Source: CADCTB01 sp963768975 (GTDB lineage: Bacteria > Actinomycetota > Acidimicrobiia > Acidimicrobiales > AC-14). From it: 64,000 nt of DNA. The notes below the pieces were generated by a model. The model had not been told where the DNA came from and made no database searches. It worked only from the letters and a program-made list of their open reading frames with translations. The DNA lies in assembly GCA_963768975.1 (NCBI GenBank), contig CAVYKB010000008.1, positions 124,001 through 188,000 of the forward strand. Reading direction: 5' to 3'. Both the position numbers and the translations under genes were made by a program. Positions 40,695 to 48,421 of the stretch are shown here, in pieces (position 1 is the first letter of the stretch; every line of letters begins with the position of its first letter).

Positions 40695-41569
40695 GGCGCT
40701 TGGTGGTGGCCTTCATGGTGCTGGCCATCGGTATGGGCTGCGTCTCGCCGGCGGCGTCCACGAGGGGCCGGGCCATGGAGATCCGCAAGGTCGACGGCGG
40801 CCGCTTCCTCCCGACGCCGGACGAGCCCGTGTTCGTGCTCGTCATGGGCCAGGACGCCCGCCCTGGCCAGGCGCAGTCCCGGGGCGACGCCCTCCATGTC
40901 ATCGGCATCAACCCCGGGGCGAAGCGGGCGACCATCCTCAACATCCCCCGTGACACCTGGACCAACATCCCCGGTCGGGGCATCGACAAGATCAACGCCG
41001 CCAACTACTACGGCGGGCCGTTGCTCCAGGCTCGGGCGGTGTCGGCGCTGGTCGGCATCGACATCTCGATCGTCATCACCACCGGCTTCGACGGCCTGGC
41101 CGACATGATCGACGAGCTCGGGGGCATCAACGTCGACGTCCCGTTCCCCATGAACGACCCCATGTCCGGCGCCATCTTCCCCGCCGGCACCGTACGCATG
41201 GACGGCGGCGCCGCCCTGGCCTTCTCCCGGAACCGCAGCGTGGCCGGCGGCGACTTCACCCGCACCCACGACCAGGGCATCCTGATCCTCGCCGGCCTGT
41301 CCAAGCTGCGCGATTCGGCGCCGACGGCGGCCAACACCCTCAAGTGGCTGGCGGTGCTGGCCCGCCACGTCCGCGTCGACGGCATGGGCATGGGCGACCT
41401 TTACCGGCTGGGCCGCCTGGCCTTGAGCCTCGACCCCGACGACGTGCGCAACGTCACCATGCCGGGAACGACGGGGTCGGCCGCCAACCAGTCGGTGGTG
41501 TTCGTGGGCGCGTCGGCGCCGGCGCTGTTCGCCGACTTCCGCGATGACGCTGTCCTTCAGCGCACCTGA
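40691..41569 (+). CDS. LytR-CpsA-Psr (LCP) family protein
   Basis: The 292-residue protein has a signal with lipobox-like AIGMGC, then the LCP domain (PVFVLVMGQDARPGQAQSRGDALHVIGINPGAKRATILNIPRDTW, DKINAANYYGG, ITTGFDGLADMIDELGGINVDVPFPMNDPMSGAIFPAGTVRMDG, FSRNR). LCP enzymes move lipid-linked polymers such as teichoic acids, arabinogalactan or capsule onto peptidoglycan outside the membrane, using Arg and Asp residues seen in the quoted motifs. The GTG start is coupled to the lipoprotein gene. It overlaps the convergent menE gene by 13 bp at the 3' end. Confidence 0.9.
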   Translation: MRRLVVAFMVLAIGMGCVSPAASTRGRAMEIRKVDGGRFLPTPDEPVFVLVMGQDARPGQAQSRGDALHVIGINPGAKRATILNIPRDTWTNIPGRGIDKINAANYYGGPLLQARAVSALVGIDISIVITTGFDGLADMIDELGGINVDVPFPMNDPMSGAIFPAGTVRMDGGAALAFSRNRSVAGGDFTRTHDQGILILAGLSKLRDSAPTAANTLKWLAVLARHVRVDGMGMGDLYRLGRLALSLDPDDVRNVTMPGTTGSAANQSVVFVGASAPALFADFRDDAVLQRT

Positions 41570-42663
41570 TCATCCGGCCTTAGCAAGCGCCGGAGCGGCT
41601 TGCCGCCGGCGGTCCGGGGGATTTCGGTGGTGGTCACGACCTGACGGGGCAGCTTGGCTGCCGACAGCTCGCCGGCCGCGAACGCCCGCAGCTCCGCCAG
41701 CGCCGGCGGATTCGTTCGGTCCGCCGGCACCACGTAGGCCACCACCCGCTCGCCCCACTCCGGGTCGGCGGCGCCGGCCACGCAGACCTCCGCCACCCCC
41801 GGATGCCGGGCGAGCACCGCCTCCACCTCGCTCGGGCTCACGTTCACCCCGCCGGTGATGATCAGGTCCTTCAGCCGGTCGACCACCCGCAGCCGCCCGT
41901 CCGCATCCAGGGCGCCGGCATCGCCGGTGCGCAGCCACCCGCGGGCGGTGAATGCGCCGGCCGTCTCCGCCGGCGCCAGCCGGTACCCCCGCATGGCCAT
42001 CGGCGCCTTGACGAGAACCTCGCTGTTGTCCCCGATCGACAGCTCCACGCCGGCCAGCGGGTACCCGTCGTGAACCACCCCGCCCCACGTCTCGGTCAGC
42101 CCGTACGTCGCCACGATGTTGGGCCCCCGCTCCCTCACCGGCCCACCGCCCAGCAGGATGCGCCGGAACCGACCGGCGCCGGCACCGCTCAGCCGGCGCA
42201 GCATCGTGGGGACGAGAGACACCAGCGTGGCCTCGGCCGCCTCCACCGCGGCGACATCGAAGCCGTCCAGCACGGTGACCGGCGTGCCTGTGACCCACGC
42301 CCGCCCGAGCACCGCCAGCCCGGCCACGTAGTGCAGCGGCAGGCACGCCAGCCACCGGTCGTCGGCTCCCACCTCCAGGGCCTCCCCTATGGCCCCGGCC
42401 GACGCCTCCAGTCCGTCCCACGTGAGCTCCACCGCCTTCGGCGTGCCCGAGGTTCCGGAGGTGACCACCACCGCCGCCACCTCCGGCTCCACGCCGGCCC
42501 CCGGCTCCACCCGAGCGAGGATCCGCTCGACCTCCGCCTCGGGGGCGCGCGGATCCAGGACGAGCACGGCATCGCCGGCGTCCCACGCGGCCCGGATCAC
42601 GCCGGCCGCCGCCGGCGCCGGCCGGCGCACCACGACCAGCCGGCCCGTGCCCCCTCTCGACAT
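41557..42663 (-). CDS. menE: o-Succinylbenzoate-CoA ligase (MenE)
   Basis: The 368-residue acyl-adenylate-forming enzyme has VVVTSGTSGTPKAVELTW (P-loop-like motif), ATYGLTETWGG, GWLRTGDAGALDADGRLRVVDRLKDLIITGGVNVSPSEVE and the C-terminal lysine in PRTAGGKPLRR. The short length is typical of actinobacterial MenE. It makes o-succinylbenzoyl-CoA for MenB. The ATG at 42663 is chosen; the in-frame ATG at 42690 overlaps the DUF222 stop as ATGA and is also possible. It is separated from the other men genes by the endonuclease and rsgA. Confidence 0.88.
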   Translation of the reverse strand: MSRGGTGRLVVVRRPAPAAAGVIRAAWDAGDAVLVLDPRAPEAEVERILARVEPGAGVEPEVAAVVVTSGTSGTPKAVELTWDGLEASAGAIGEALEVGADDRWLACLPLHYVAGLAVLGRAWVTGTPVTVLDGFDVAAVEAAEATLVSLVPTMLRRLSGAGAGRFRRILLGGGPVRERGPNIVATYGLTETWGGVVHDGYPLAGVELSIGDNSEVLVKAPMAMRGYRLAPAETAGAFTARGWLRTGDAGALDADGRLRVVDRLKDLIITGGVNVSPSEVEAVLARHPGVAEVCVAGAADPEWGERVVAYVVPADRTNPPALAELRAFAAGELSAAKLPRQVVTTTEIPRTAGGKPLRRLLRPDDQVR

Positions 42664-42686
42664 GCCGCCACCGTACGGCGCCGCCC

Positions 42687-43844
42687 TCATGGCGGCGGCC
42701 TCGGGTAGCGCTGGCGGTTGTGGAAGCCACACGCCACCCGCCCGTTGGCCTCGGTGGTGGGCCCGCCGGCCGCCCAGGGCTGCACATGGTCGATCTCACA
42801 GGCCTCCGCCGGCGTGTCGCAGGTGGGGTGGAAGCACTCCTTGTCGCGCACCTGCACCGCCCGCTTGGTGGCGCCGGCGAACAGGCGCCGGCGCACACCG
42901 ACATCGGTCACCCGCTCGGGGCCGTCGAAGACCACCCGCTCCACCCACGCCTCGTCCAGCCACCGGGCCAGGTCCGCCGGCGCCACCACCCGGCGGTTGG
43001 CCAGCTCGCAGACCCGCCCGGCGAAGGTCTCATAGCCCACCACCACGCTGAACAGCGGCTCGGGTAGCCGGGAGCCCGCGGGCAGGGCCATGGCCCGGCG
43101 AGCCATCTCCACCACGGCGTCGGCCCGGCGCTGGGCCGGCGTGCGGGCCAGGTGGCTGACCCGCACGTCCTCGCCGAAGCGCTCCCGGGCCTCGGCCCAG
43201 TCGGCCTGGAAGAGCTCCTGCTCGATGGTCCCCAACGCCTTGGCCAGGATGGCCCCGTTGACCGGGTCGAGCAGGCCGTCGAGCGCCCAGCTCCCGTCGA
43301 AGGTCTCCGACAGGTGCAGCCGCCGGGCCGCGTGCCTGGCCTCGGCGCTCCGGTCGGTGCCCTCGGGATCGGCCAGCTGGCCCCAGTAGGCCACACAGCG
43401 GGCGAAAGCCCCGTAGCCCAGCGTGCGGGCCTGCTCCACCAGCAGCGATTCGTCGCGGGCGAAGCACTCCGCCGTCGCCGGCGTTCGCGCCCCGGCCAGC
43501 AGCCGCACCTGGGCCTCGCCGATCTCGCCGGCCAGCCACGCCGCCTCCACCACCCCCATGTGACGCAGCGCCCGCCCCAACCGCACCCGCCGGCGGGCGC
43601 TCTCCACCGGCATCCGGCACCGGGCCGCCAGCCACGCCGAGGCTGTCCGCGATCCGTCGGCCTCCCACGCCCGGCCGGCGTCGAAGGCGGCCACCGCCCG
43701 CGTCATCACACAGGCCAGCCGCTCAGCGGCCCGCTGCAGCGCCACCACCGTCTCGACGTCGCCCAGCACGCCGGCATCGACCGTAGACAGCACGTCGAGC
43801 GCACCGGCCAGTTCTGCAGTTGGGTCCACGGAACGGCTCCTCAT
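42687..43844 (-). CDS. DUF222 / HNH endonuclease domain protein (13E12-like)
   Basis: The 385-residue protein has the DUF222 helical part (residues about 10-270, VDAGVLGDVETVVALQRAAERLACVMTRAVAAFDAGRAW) and a terminal HNH nuclease (HPTCDTPAEACEIDHVQPWAAGGPTTEANGRVACGFHNRQ without a break in the protein; DH, N and H of the motif present). Such genes are multicopy in actinobacteria and often lie under SOS control. A good LexA box lies at 43887-43900, 43 bp before the ATG at 43844; the upstream ATG at 43880 is too close to the box to be preferred. It interrupts the men region, suggesting later insertion. Confidence 0.87.
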   Translation of the reverse strand: MRSRSVDPTAELAGALDVLSTVDAGVLGDVETVVALQRAAERLACVMTRAVAAFDAGRAWEADGSRTASAWLAARCRMPVESARRRVRLGRALRHMGVVEAAWLAGEIGEAQVRLLAGARTPATAECFARDESLLVEQARTLGYGAFARCVAYWGQLADPEGTDRSAEARHAARRLHLSETFDGSWALDGLLDPVNGAILAKALGTIEQELFQADWAEARERFGEDVRVSHLARTPAQRRADAVVEMARRAMALPAGSRLPEPLFSVVVGYETFAGRVCELANRRVVAPADLARWLDEAWVERVVFDGPERVTDVGVRRRLFAGATKRAVQVRDKECFHPTCDTPAEACEIDHVQPWAAGGPTTEANGRVACGFHNRQRYPRPPP

Positions 43845-43886
43845 GAGCGAGGCGCCTGACGAGGGGGGAAGTCCCTTCATGCTACA

Positions 43887-43900
43887 CGAACACACGTTCG
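43887..43900. promoter_or_regulatory. LexA (SOS) box
   Basis: CGAAC-ACAC-GTTCG is a perfect match to the actinobacterial and Gram-positive SOS box pattern CGAAC-N4-GTTCG. It stands just upstream of the DUF222/HNH gene, so that gene is probably induced by DNA damage. Confidence 0.8.
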
Positions 43901-44035
43901 CTCGTCAACCCACCCGCATGTGCCCTCAGTTCGGGCGCAGGCGAGAGCCGTCCCGGCCACGGCTGGCGGCTCACGGCTGGCCACATCGTCGACCCGTCCG
44001 GCCCACTGGCAGATCGGCCGCCCGCCCGCCGGCTG

Positions 44036-45049
44036 TTAGAGCTTCTTCTTGGGCCGCTTTTTCATGGCCCGATGGATGATGCGGGCCTCCTGCCGGTCGG
44101 CTGCCTTGGCCCACGGCTCCTTCGCCGACTCCTCCAGCTCGCCCTGGAGCTTCACGTAGCTGGCCACCCGTTCGGCATCCAGGCGACCATCGGCAACGGC
44201 ATCCACCACTGCGCAGCCCGGCTCGCCGTCGTGCCGGCAGTCCCGGAACCGGCAGCCCTTCGCGATTTCCTCGACGTCGGGGAAGGCCAGCGCCACACCA
44301 CCCTCGGCGCCGGTCAGGCCCACGGACCGCAACCCGGGCGTGTCGATGAGCACGCCGCCGCCGGGCACGACCAGGAGGTGCCGGGACGAGGTCGTGTGGC
44401 GCCCACGGTGGTCCCCCGCCCGCACGTCGCCGGTCGCCTGCGCCTCCTCGGACAGCAGCCGGTTCACCAGCGTCGACTTGCCGGCGCCCGACGGCCCGAG
44501 GAGGACCGCGGAGCGGTTGGGCCGGAGATGGCCGAGGATCGACTCGACCCCCAACCCGCTCGACGCGCTGGTCAGGACCACGTCGGTCCCCACCGCCCGC
44601 GCTGCGACGGTCTTCTCGAGCACTTCTGCATCCGGAACCGCATCGGCTTTGGTGAGGACGACCACGGGCCGGGCCCCGCTGTCCCACGCCAGCACGAGCT
44701 CGCGCTCGATGCGGTTCAGGTTCAAGGGCCGGTCCAACCCAGCGACCACGAATACCACGTCGATGTCGGCGGCCAGCAGCTGGCCCTCCCGCTCCAGGGA
44801 GGACCATCGGGGGAGGATGGCGTCGACCGCCGGCGCCGGCTCCATGCGCAAGGCCACCCAGTCGCCGGTCGTGGGCAGCACGTCGGCCGCGGCCCGCACC
44901 CGCCCGGAGGCGGTCAACACGGTGCAGCGGTCACGGTCGACCCGGCCGACGCGGCCAGGCACGTGGTCAGCAGAAGCAACGGAGGAATACAAGGTAGAGA
45001 CCCGCTCGTCCCACCCGAGGGGGACCAGCGGAGCGAAGTTGGCCTCCAT
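44036..45049 (-). CDS. rsgA: Ribosome small-subunit-dependent GTPase RsgA
   Basis: The 337-residue protein has an OB-fold start, then a circularly permuted GTPase: G4 VVLTKADA, G1 GPSGAGKST, G2 region GRHTTSSRH, G3 DTPGL. The zinc-knuckle region follows (CRFRDCRHDGEPGC). It assists late maturation of the 30S subunit. I chose the ATG at 45049; an upstream ATG at 45070 would add seven residues. It is divergent from menB, and the tandem palindromes at 45114-45142 lie in the shared promoter region. Confidence 0.92.
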   Translation of the reverse strand: MEANFAPLVPLGWDERVSTLYSSVASADHVPGRVGRVDRDRCTVLTASGRVRAAADVLPTTGDWVALRMEPAPAVDAILPRWSSLEREGQLLAADIDVVFVVAGLDRPLNLNRIERELVLAWDSGARPVVVLTKADAVPDAEVLEKTVAARAVGTDVVLTSASSGLGVESILGHLRPNRSAVLLGPSGAGKSTLVNRLLSEEAQATGDVRAGDHRGRHTTSSRHLLVVPGGGVLIDTPGLRSVGLTGAEGGVALAFPDVEEIAKGCRFRDCRHDGEPGCAVVDAVADGRLDAERVASYVKLQGELEESAKEPWAKAADRQEARIIHRAMKKRPKKKL

Positions 45050-45113
45050 GGCACCCTTCCGCTTCGACACCGCCCTCCGGTGTGTTCGACTTCAGGGTAG
45101 CGTGCGAACCGTA

Positions 45114-45142
45114 GGAGTGATCGCTCCAGGAGTAGCTGCTCC
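45114..45142. promoter_or_regulatory. Two tandem palindromes upstream of menB matching the merR operator
   Basis: GGAGTGATCGCTCC (45114-45127) and GGAGTAGCTGCTCC (45129-45142) share the form GGAGT-N4-GCTCC and are spaced 15 bp apart. The complement of the element in the merR promoter at 54184-54197 differs from the first copy at one base. They end 17 bases before the menB ATG, in the rsgA-menB divergent gap. Confidence 0.65.
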
Positions 45143-45159
45143 TCTGAAAGGCCGACGCA

Positions 45160-45972
45160 ATGAATTGGGAACCCCGAGGCGAGTGGCAGGACATCCGCTA
45201 CGAGGTCGACGACGGCATCGCCAAGGTCACCATCAACCGGCCCGAGGTCCGCAACGCCTTCCGGCCCCAGACCGTGTTCGAGCTGACCAAGGCATTCGAC
45301 ATGGCCCGGGACGACCCCCGGGTGGGCGTGGTGATTTTCACCGGTGAGGGCCCGCTGGCGTTCTGCTCCGGCGGCGACCAGAAGGTGCGGGGCGACGACG
45401 GCTACAAGGACGACCACGGCGTCGGCCGGCTCAACGTCCTCGACCTCCAGATCCAGATCCGCCGGCTGCCCAAGCCGGTCGTGGCCATGGTCGCCGGCTA
45501 TGCCATCGGCGGCGGGCACGTCCTCCACCTCGTCTGCGACCTCACCATCGCCGCCGACAACGCCCGCTTCGGCCAGACCGGGCCCCGGGTCGGCTCCTTC
45601 GACGGCGGCTACGGCGCCGGCCTCCTGGCCCGGACCGTCGGGCAGAAGAAGGCCAAGGAGATCTGGTTCCTGTGCCGCCAGTACGACGCCCAGCAGGCGC
45701 TCGACATGGGACTGGTCAACGCTGTCGTCCCCCTCGACGAGCTCGAAGCGGTCACCGTCGAGTGGTGCCGGGAGATGCTCCAGCACAGCCCGCTGGCCAT
45801 GCGCCTGCTCAAGGCCGGCTTCGCGGCGGACACCGACGGGCTGGCCGGCGTCCAGCAGCTGGCCGGCGACGCCACCCTCCTCTACTACCTGTCCGAGGAG
45901 GCGCAGGAGGGCCGCGACGCCTACGTGCAGAAGCGCAAGCCCGACTTCTCGAGGTTCCCGAAGCGGCCGTGA
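45160..45972 (+). CDS. menB: 1,4-Dihydroxy-2-naphthoyl-CoA synthase (MenB)
   Basis: The 270-residue crotonase-family protein has the MenB-specific CSGGDQKVRGDDGYKDD, LDLQIQIRRLPKPVVAMVAGYAIGGGHVLHLVCDLTIAADNA, GPRVGSFDGGYG and the C-terminal RKPDFSRFPKRP. It closes the second ring of the naphthoquinone. It is the first gene of menB-menA-menC. A GAAAGG lies 8 bases before the ATG, and two palindromes just upstream suggest regulation by the MerR protein encoded at 53409-54170. Confidence 0.96.
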   Translation: MNWEPRGEWQDIRYEVDDGIAKVTINRPEVRNAFRPQTVFELTKAFDMARDDPRVGVVIFTGEGPLAFCSGGDQKVRGDDGYKDDHGVGRLNVLDLQIQIRRLPKPVVAMVAGYAIGGGHVLHLVCDLTIAADNARFGQTGPRVGSFDGGYGAGLLARTVGQKKAKEIWFLCRQYDAQQALDMGLVNAVVPLDELEAVTVEWCREMLQHSPLAMRLLKAGFAADTDGLAGVQQLAGDATLLYYLSEEAQEGRDAYVQKRKPDFSRFPKRP

Positions 45973-45973
45973 A

Positions 45974-46843
45974 GTGACGTCTGCGGCCAACTGGTTCCAG
46001 GGCGCCAGGCCCCGCACGCTCGGCGCCGCCGTGTCGCCGGTGCTGGTCGGCACCGCCGTCGCTTCCCGCTACGGCGACGTCGTCTGGTGGCGCGCCCTGT
46101 TCTGCCTGCTGCTGGCCGTCGCCCTCCAGGTTGGCGTCAACTACGCCAACGACTACTCCGACGGCGTCCGGGGCGTCGACACCCAGCGCCGTGGCCCGGT
46201 GCGCCTCGTCGCCGGCGGCCTGGCCCCGCCGGCTGCGGTGAAGCGGGCGGCCCTGCTGTGCTTCGCCGCCGGCGGGCTGATCGGCATCGTGCTGGCGGTG
46301 GCGGTGGACTGGCGGTTGGTGATCGTGGGCGCCATCTCCATCCTGGCCGCCGGCCTGTACTCGGGAGGGCCCAAGCCCTATGCCTCCTCCGGCCTGGGCG
46401 AGGTCATGGTCCTGGTGTTCTTCGGCTTCGTGGCCACCTGCGGGTCGACGTTCGTCCACCTGGAGCGGGTGCCGTGGCTGGCGGTGGCCGCCGCCGTGCC
46501 GGTCGGGCTGCTGGCGTGCGCCATCCTGCTGGTGAACAACCTGCGCGACGTCGACTCCGACCGCGACGTGGGCAAGCGGACGCTCGCCGTCCGGGTCGGC
46601 AAGGCCCGGACCCGCATGCTCTACCGGGCCAGCATCGTCGTCTCGCTGCTGACCGCCCTCGCCCTCGCCCCCACCGCCCCGGGAACGCTCCTCGCCCTGG
46701 CCGCCGCGCCGCTCGCCGTCCGCCCTCTGCGCATCGTGGCCACCAAGACCGACCCGCCGGCGCTGGTGCAGGCGCTCATCGCCACCGCCCGGCTCCAGCT
46801 GGTGTTCTCTGCCTTCCTGGCCGTGGGGCTGGCGCTGCAATGA
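45974..46843 (+). CDS. menA: 1,4-Dihydroxy-2-naphthoate polyprenyltransferase (MenA)
   Basis: The 289-residue UbiA-superfamily membrane protein has eight or nine hydrophobic segments. The two Asp-rich motifs NYANDYSDGVRGVD and NNLRDVDSDRDVGKRTL bind the polyprenyl diphosphate through magnesium. It attaches the side chain to dihydroxynaphthoate in the membrane. The GTG start at 45974 lies one base after the menB stop, and its end overlaps menC (ATGA), so the three are cotranslated. Confidence 0.95.
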   Translation: MTSAANWFQGARPRTLGAAVSPVLVGTAVASRYGDVVWWRALFCLLLAVALQVGVNYANDYSDGVRGVDTQRRGPVRLVAGGLAPPAAVKRAALLCFAAGGLIGIVLAVAVDWRLVIVGAISILAAGLYSGGPKPYASSGLGEVMVLVFFGFVATCGSTFVHLERVPWLAVAAAVPVGLLACAILLVNNLRDVDSDRDVGKRTLAVRVGKARTRMLYRASIVVSLLTALALAPTAPGTLLALAAAPLAVRPLRIVATKTDPPALVQALIATARLQLVFSAFLAVGLALQ

Positions 46844-47655
46844 CACTGGTCGAGCACCGCCTCCGCCTGAGCCGCGACGTGGTCCTGCTCCACGGGCTCA
46901 CCGGCTGGGGGGAGTGGTCGCCACTGCCTGGCTACCCGTCCGATCCGGCGACGTGCCGGCGGGCGGCCGAGGAGGCGGCGACGACCGAGTGGCCGACGCC
47001 GGTCAGGTCGCACGTCCGCGTCAACGCCCTCGTGCCGGCGGTCCCGCCTGACACCGCCGCCGAGCTGGCCGCCGGCCACCGCGACGTCAAGGTCAAGGTC
47101 GGCGACGCCGGCGACATCGACCGGGTCGCCGCCGTGCGGGACGCGATCGGCCCCCACGCCCGGCTGCGCGTCGATGCCAACGGGGCGTGGGACGTCGCCA
47201 CCGCCATCGAGCGCATCGCGGCGATGGCCGCCTACGACCTGGAGCTGGTGGAGCAGCCGGTCGTGTCGATCGAGGACTTGGCGACGGTGCGCGGCAAGGT
47301 CGACGTGCCGATCGCAGCGGACGAGTGCGTCCGCACCGTCGGCGACGCCCGCCGGCTGGACGCCGACGTCCTGGTCGTGAAGGTCCAGCCCCTCGGCGGG
47401 TTCGCCGCCACGCTGCGAATCATCGAGGCCGCAGGCCTCCCCGTCATCGTCTCGTCGATGTTCGAGACCTCCGTCGGCATCGCCGCCGGCCTGGCCCTCG
47501 CCGCCGCCCTCGACGACCTGCCCTACGCCTGCGGGCTCACCGCGAGTGAGCCCGACGTCGTGGCCGACCCGCTCGTCCCTGTCGACGGCGTCCTGCTCGT
47601 GCGCCGGCCCGTCCCCGACCCGGCCCTGCTGGCCCGCTACTGCGGGGACGAATGA
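46840..47655 (+). CDS. menC: o-Succinylbenzoate synthase (MenC)
   Basis: The 271-residue enolase-superfamily enzyme is shorter than the usual 320 or so. It has HRDVKVKVGD (catalytic Lys pair), RLRVDANGAWD, ELVEQPV and AADECVRT (metal ligands Asp, Glu, Asp), and VVKVQPLGG with the second catalytic Lys. The N-terminal capping domain is trimmed. It dehydrates SHCHC to o-succinylbenzoate. It overlaps menA by ATGA and overlaps the convergent menH by 19 bp. Confidence 0.92.
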   Translation: MTLVEHRLRLSRDVVLLHGLTGWGEWSPLPGYPSDPATCRRAAEEAATTEWPTPVRSHVRVNALVPAVPPDTAAELAAGHRDVKVKVGDAGDIDRVAAVRDAIGPHARLRVDANGAWDVATAIERIAAMAAYDLELVEQPVVSIEDLATVRGKVDVPIAADECVRTVGDARRLDADVLVVKVQPLGGFAATLRIIEAAGLPVIVSSMFETSVGIAAGLALAAALDDLPYACGLTASEPDVVADPLVPVDGVLLVRRPVPDPALLARYCGDE

Positions 47656-48407
47656 AGCAACAGGAACGCGGTCAGCAGGCGGTGGAAGCTCACCGGGCGT
47701 TCGAGGTGGGCGGCGTGGCCGGCGCCGGCCAGGGCGACGGCCTGGGCGTTGGCGCCGATGGCCGCCGCCATCTGCTCGGCCAACCGCGAGAACTTGACGT
47801 CCTCCTCGCCGGCGATTGCCAGCACCGGCATCTTCAGCTCGGCCAGGCGGTCCCAGAGCGGTTCCTGGGCGCCGGTGCCCAGCCGGCGCAGGGCGCCGGC
47901 CAGCCCCGCCGGCGAGTTGGCCAGCCGGGCCTCGAGGTCGTCGCCCTGGGGCGAGAGGGTGGCGAACAGGGGCTGGGCCAGCCAGCGGTCGAGGAATGCC
48001 GGCGTGCCGATGCGCTCGATGTCCGCGGCCAGCGCCTCGTCGGCCGCACGCCGGGCTTCCCGCTCACCGGGGTCGGCCACCCCCGGCGACGCACCCACCA
48101 GCACCAGCGACTGGACCAGCTCGGGATGGTCCACGGCCAGGCGAAGGCACAGGCGGCCGCCCAGCGAGTAGCCGACGTACGTCGCTGCGCCGCCCGCCTT
48201 GCCGAGGGCCTCGGCGGCCTCCTCGAACTCCAGGTCGATCGCGTCGGAGCCCCCGTGGCCCGGCAGGTCGACCCGCACCACCTGATACGTCTCGGACAGC
48301 AGCGCCGCCACGCGGTCCCACGAGCGCATGGTCTGGGTGAAGCCATGCACGAGCACGATGCGGTCGGGACCCCGCCAGTCGAACGCCCGGTGGAGGGCCA
48401 CGGTCAC
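47637..48407 (-). CDS. menH: Alpha/beta hydrolase, probable SHCHC synthase (MenH)
   Basis: The 256-residue alpha/beta hydrolase has oxyanion motif VLVHGFTQTMRSW, nucleophile elbow GYSLGGR, acid in AGEEDVKF and His in GAGHAAHLERP. The Ser-Asp-His triad plus position inside the men region supports MenH, which removes pyruvate from SEPHCHC; general esterase function cannot be excluded. The start is GTG at 48407, only 14 bp from the divergent menD start, so promoters must extend into coding sequence. Confidence 0.82.
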   Translation of the reverse strand: MTVALHRAFDWRGPDRIVLVHGFTQTMRSWDRVAALLSETYQVVRVDLPGHGGSDAIDLEFEEAAEALGKAGGAATYVGYSLGGRLCLRLAVDHPELVQSLVLVGASPGVADPGEREARRAADEALAADIERIGTPAFLDRWLAQPLFATLSPQGDDLEARLANSPAGLAGALRRLGTGAQEPLWDRLAELKMPVLAIAGEEDVKFSRLAEQMAAAIGANAQAVALAGAGHAAHLERPVSFHRLLTAFLLLHSSPQ

Positions 48408-48421
48408 CCGAGCAGTCTCAC

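Noticed and set aside
43901..44035. Possible small gene or RNA between rsgA and the nuclease promoter
   Set aside because: There is no open frame of note and no stable structure with flanking signals that I could support.
45344..45973. Upstream extension of the menA frame through menB
   Set aside because: menB is a full, well-matched protein in the other frame; MenA homology starts at the GTG one base after the menB stop.
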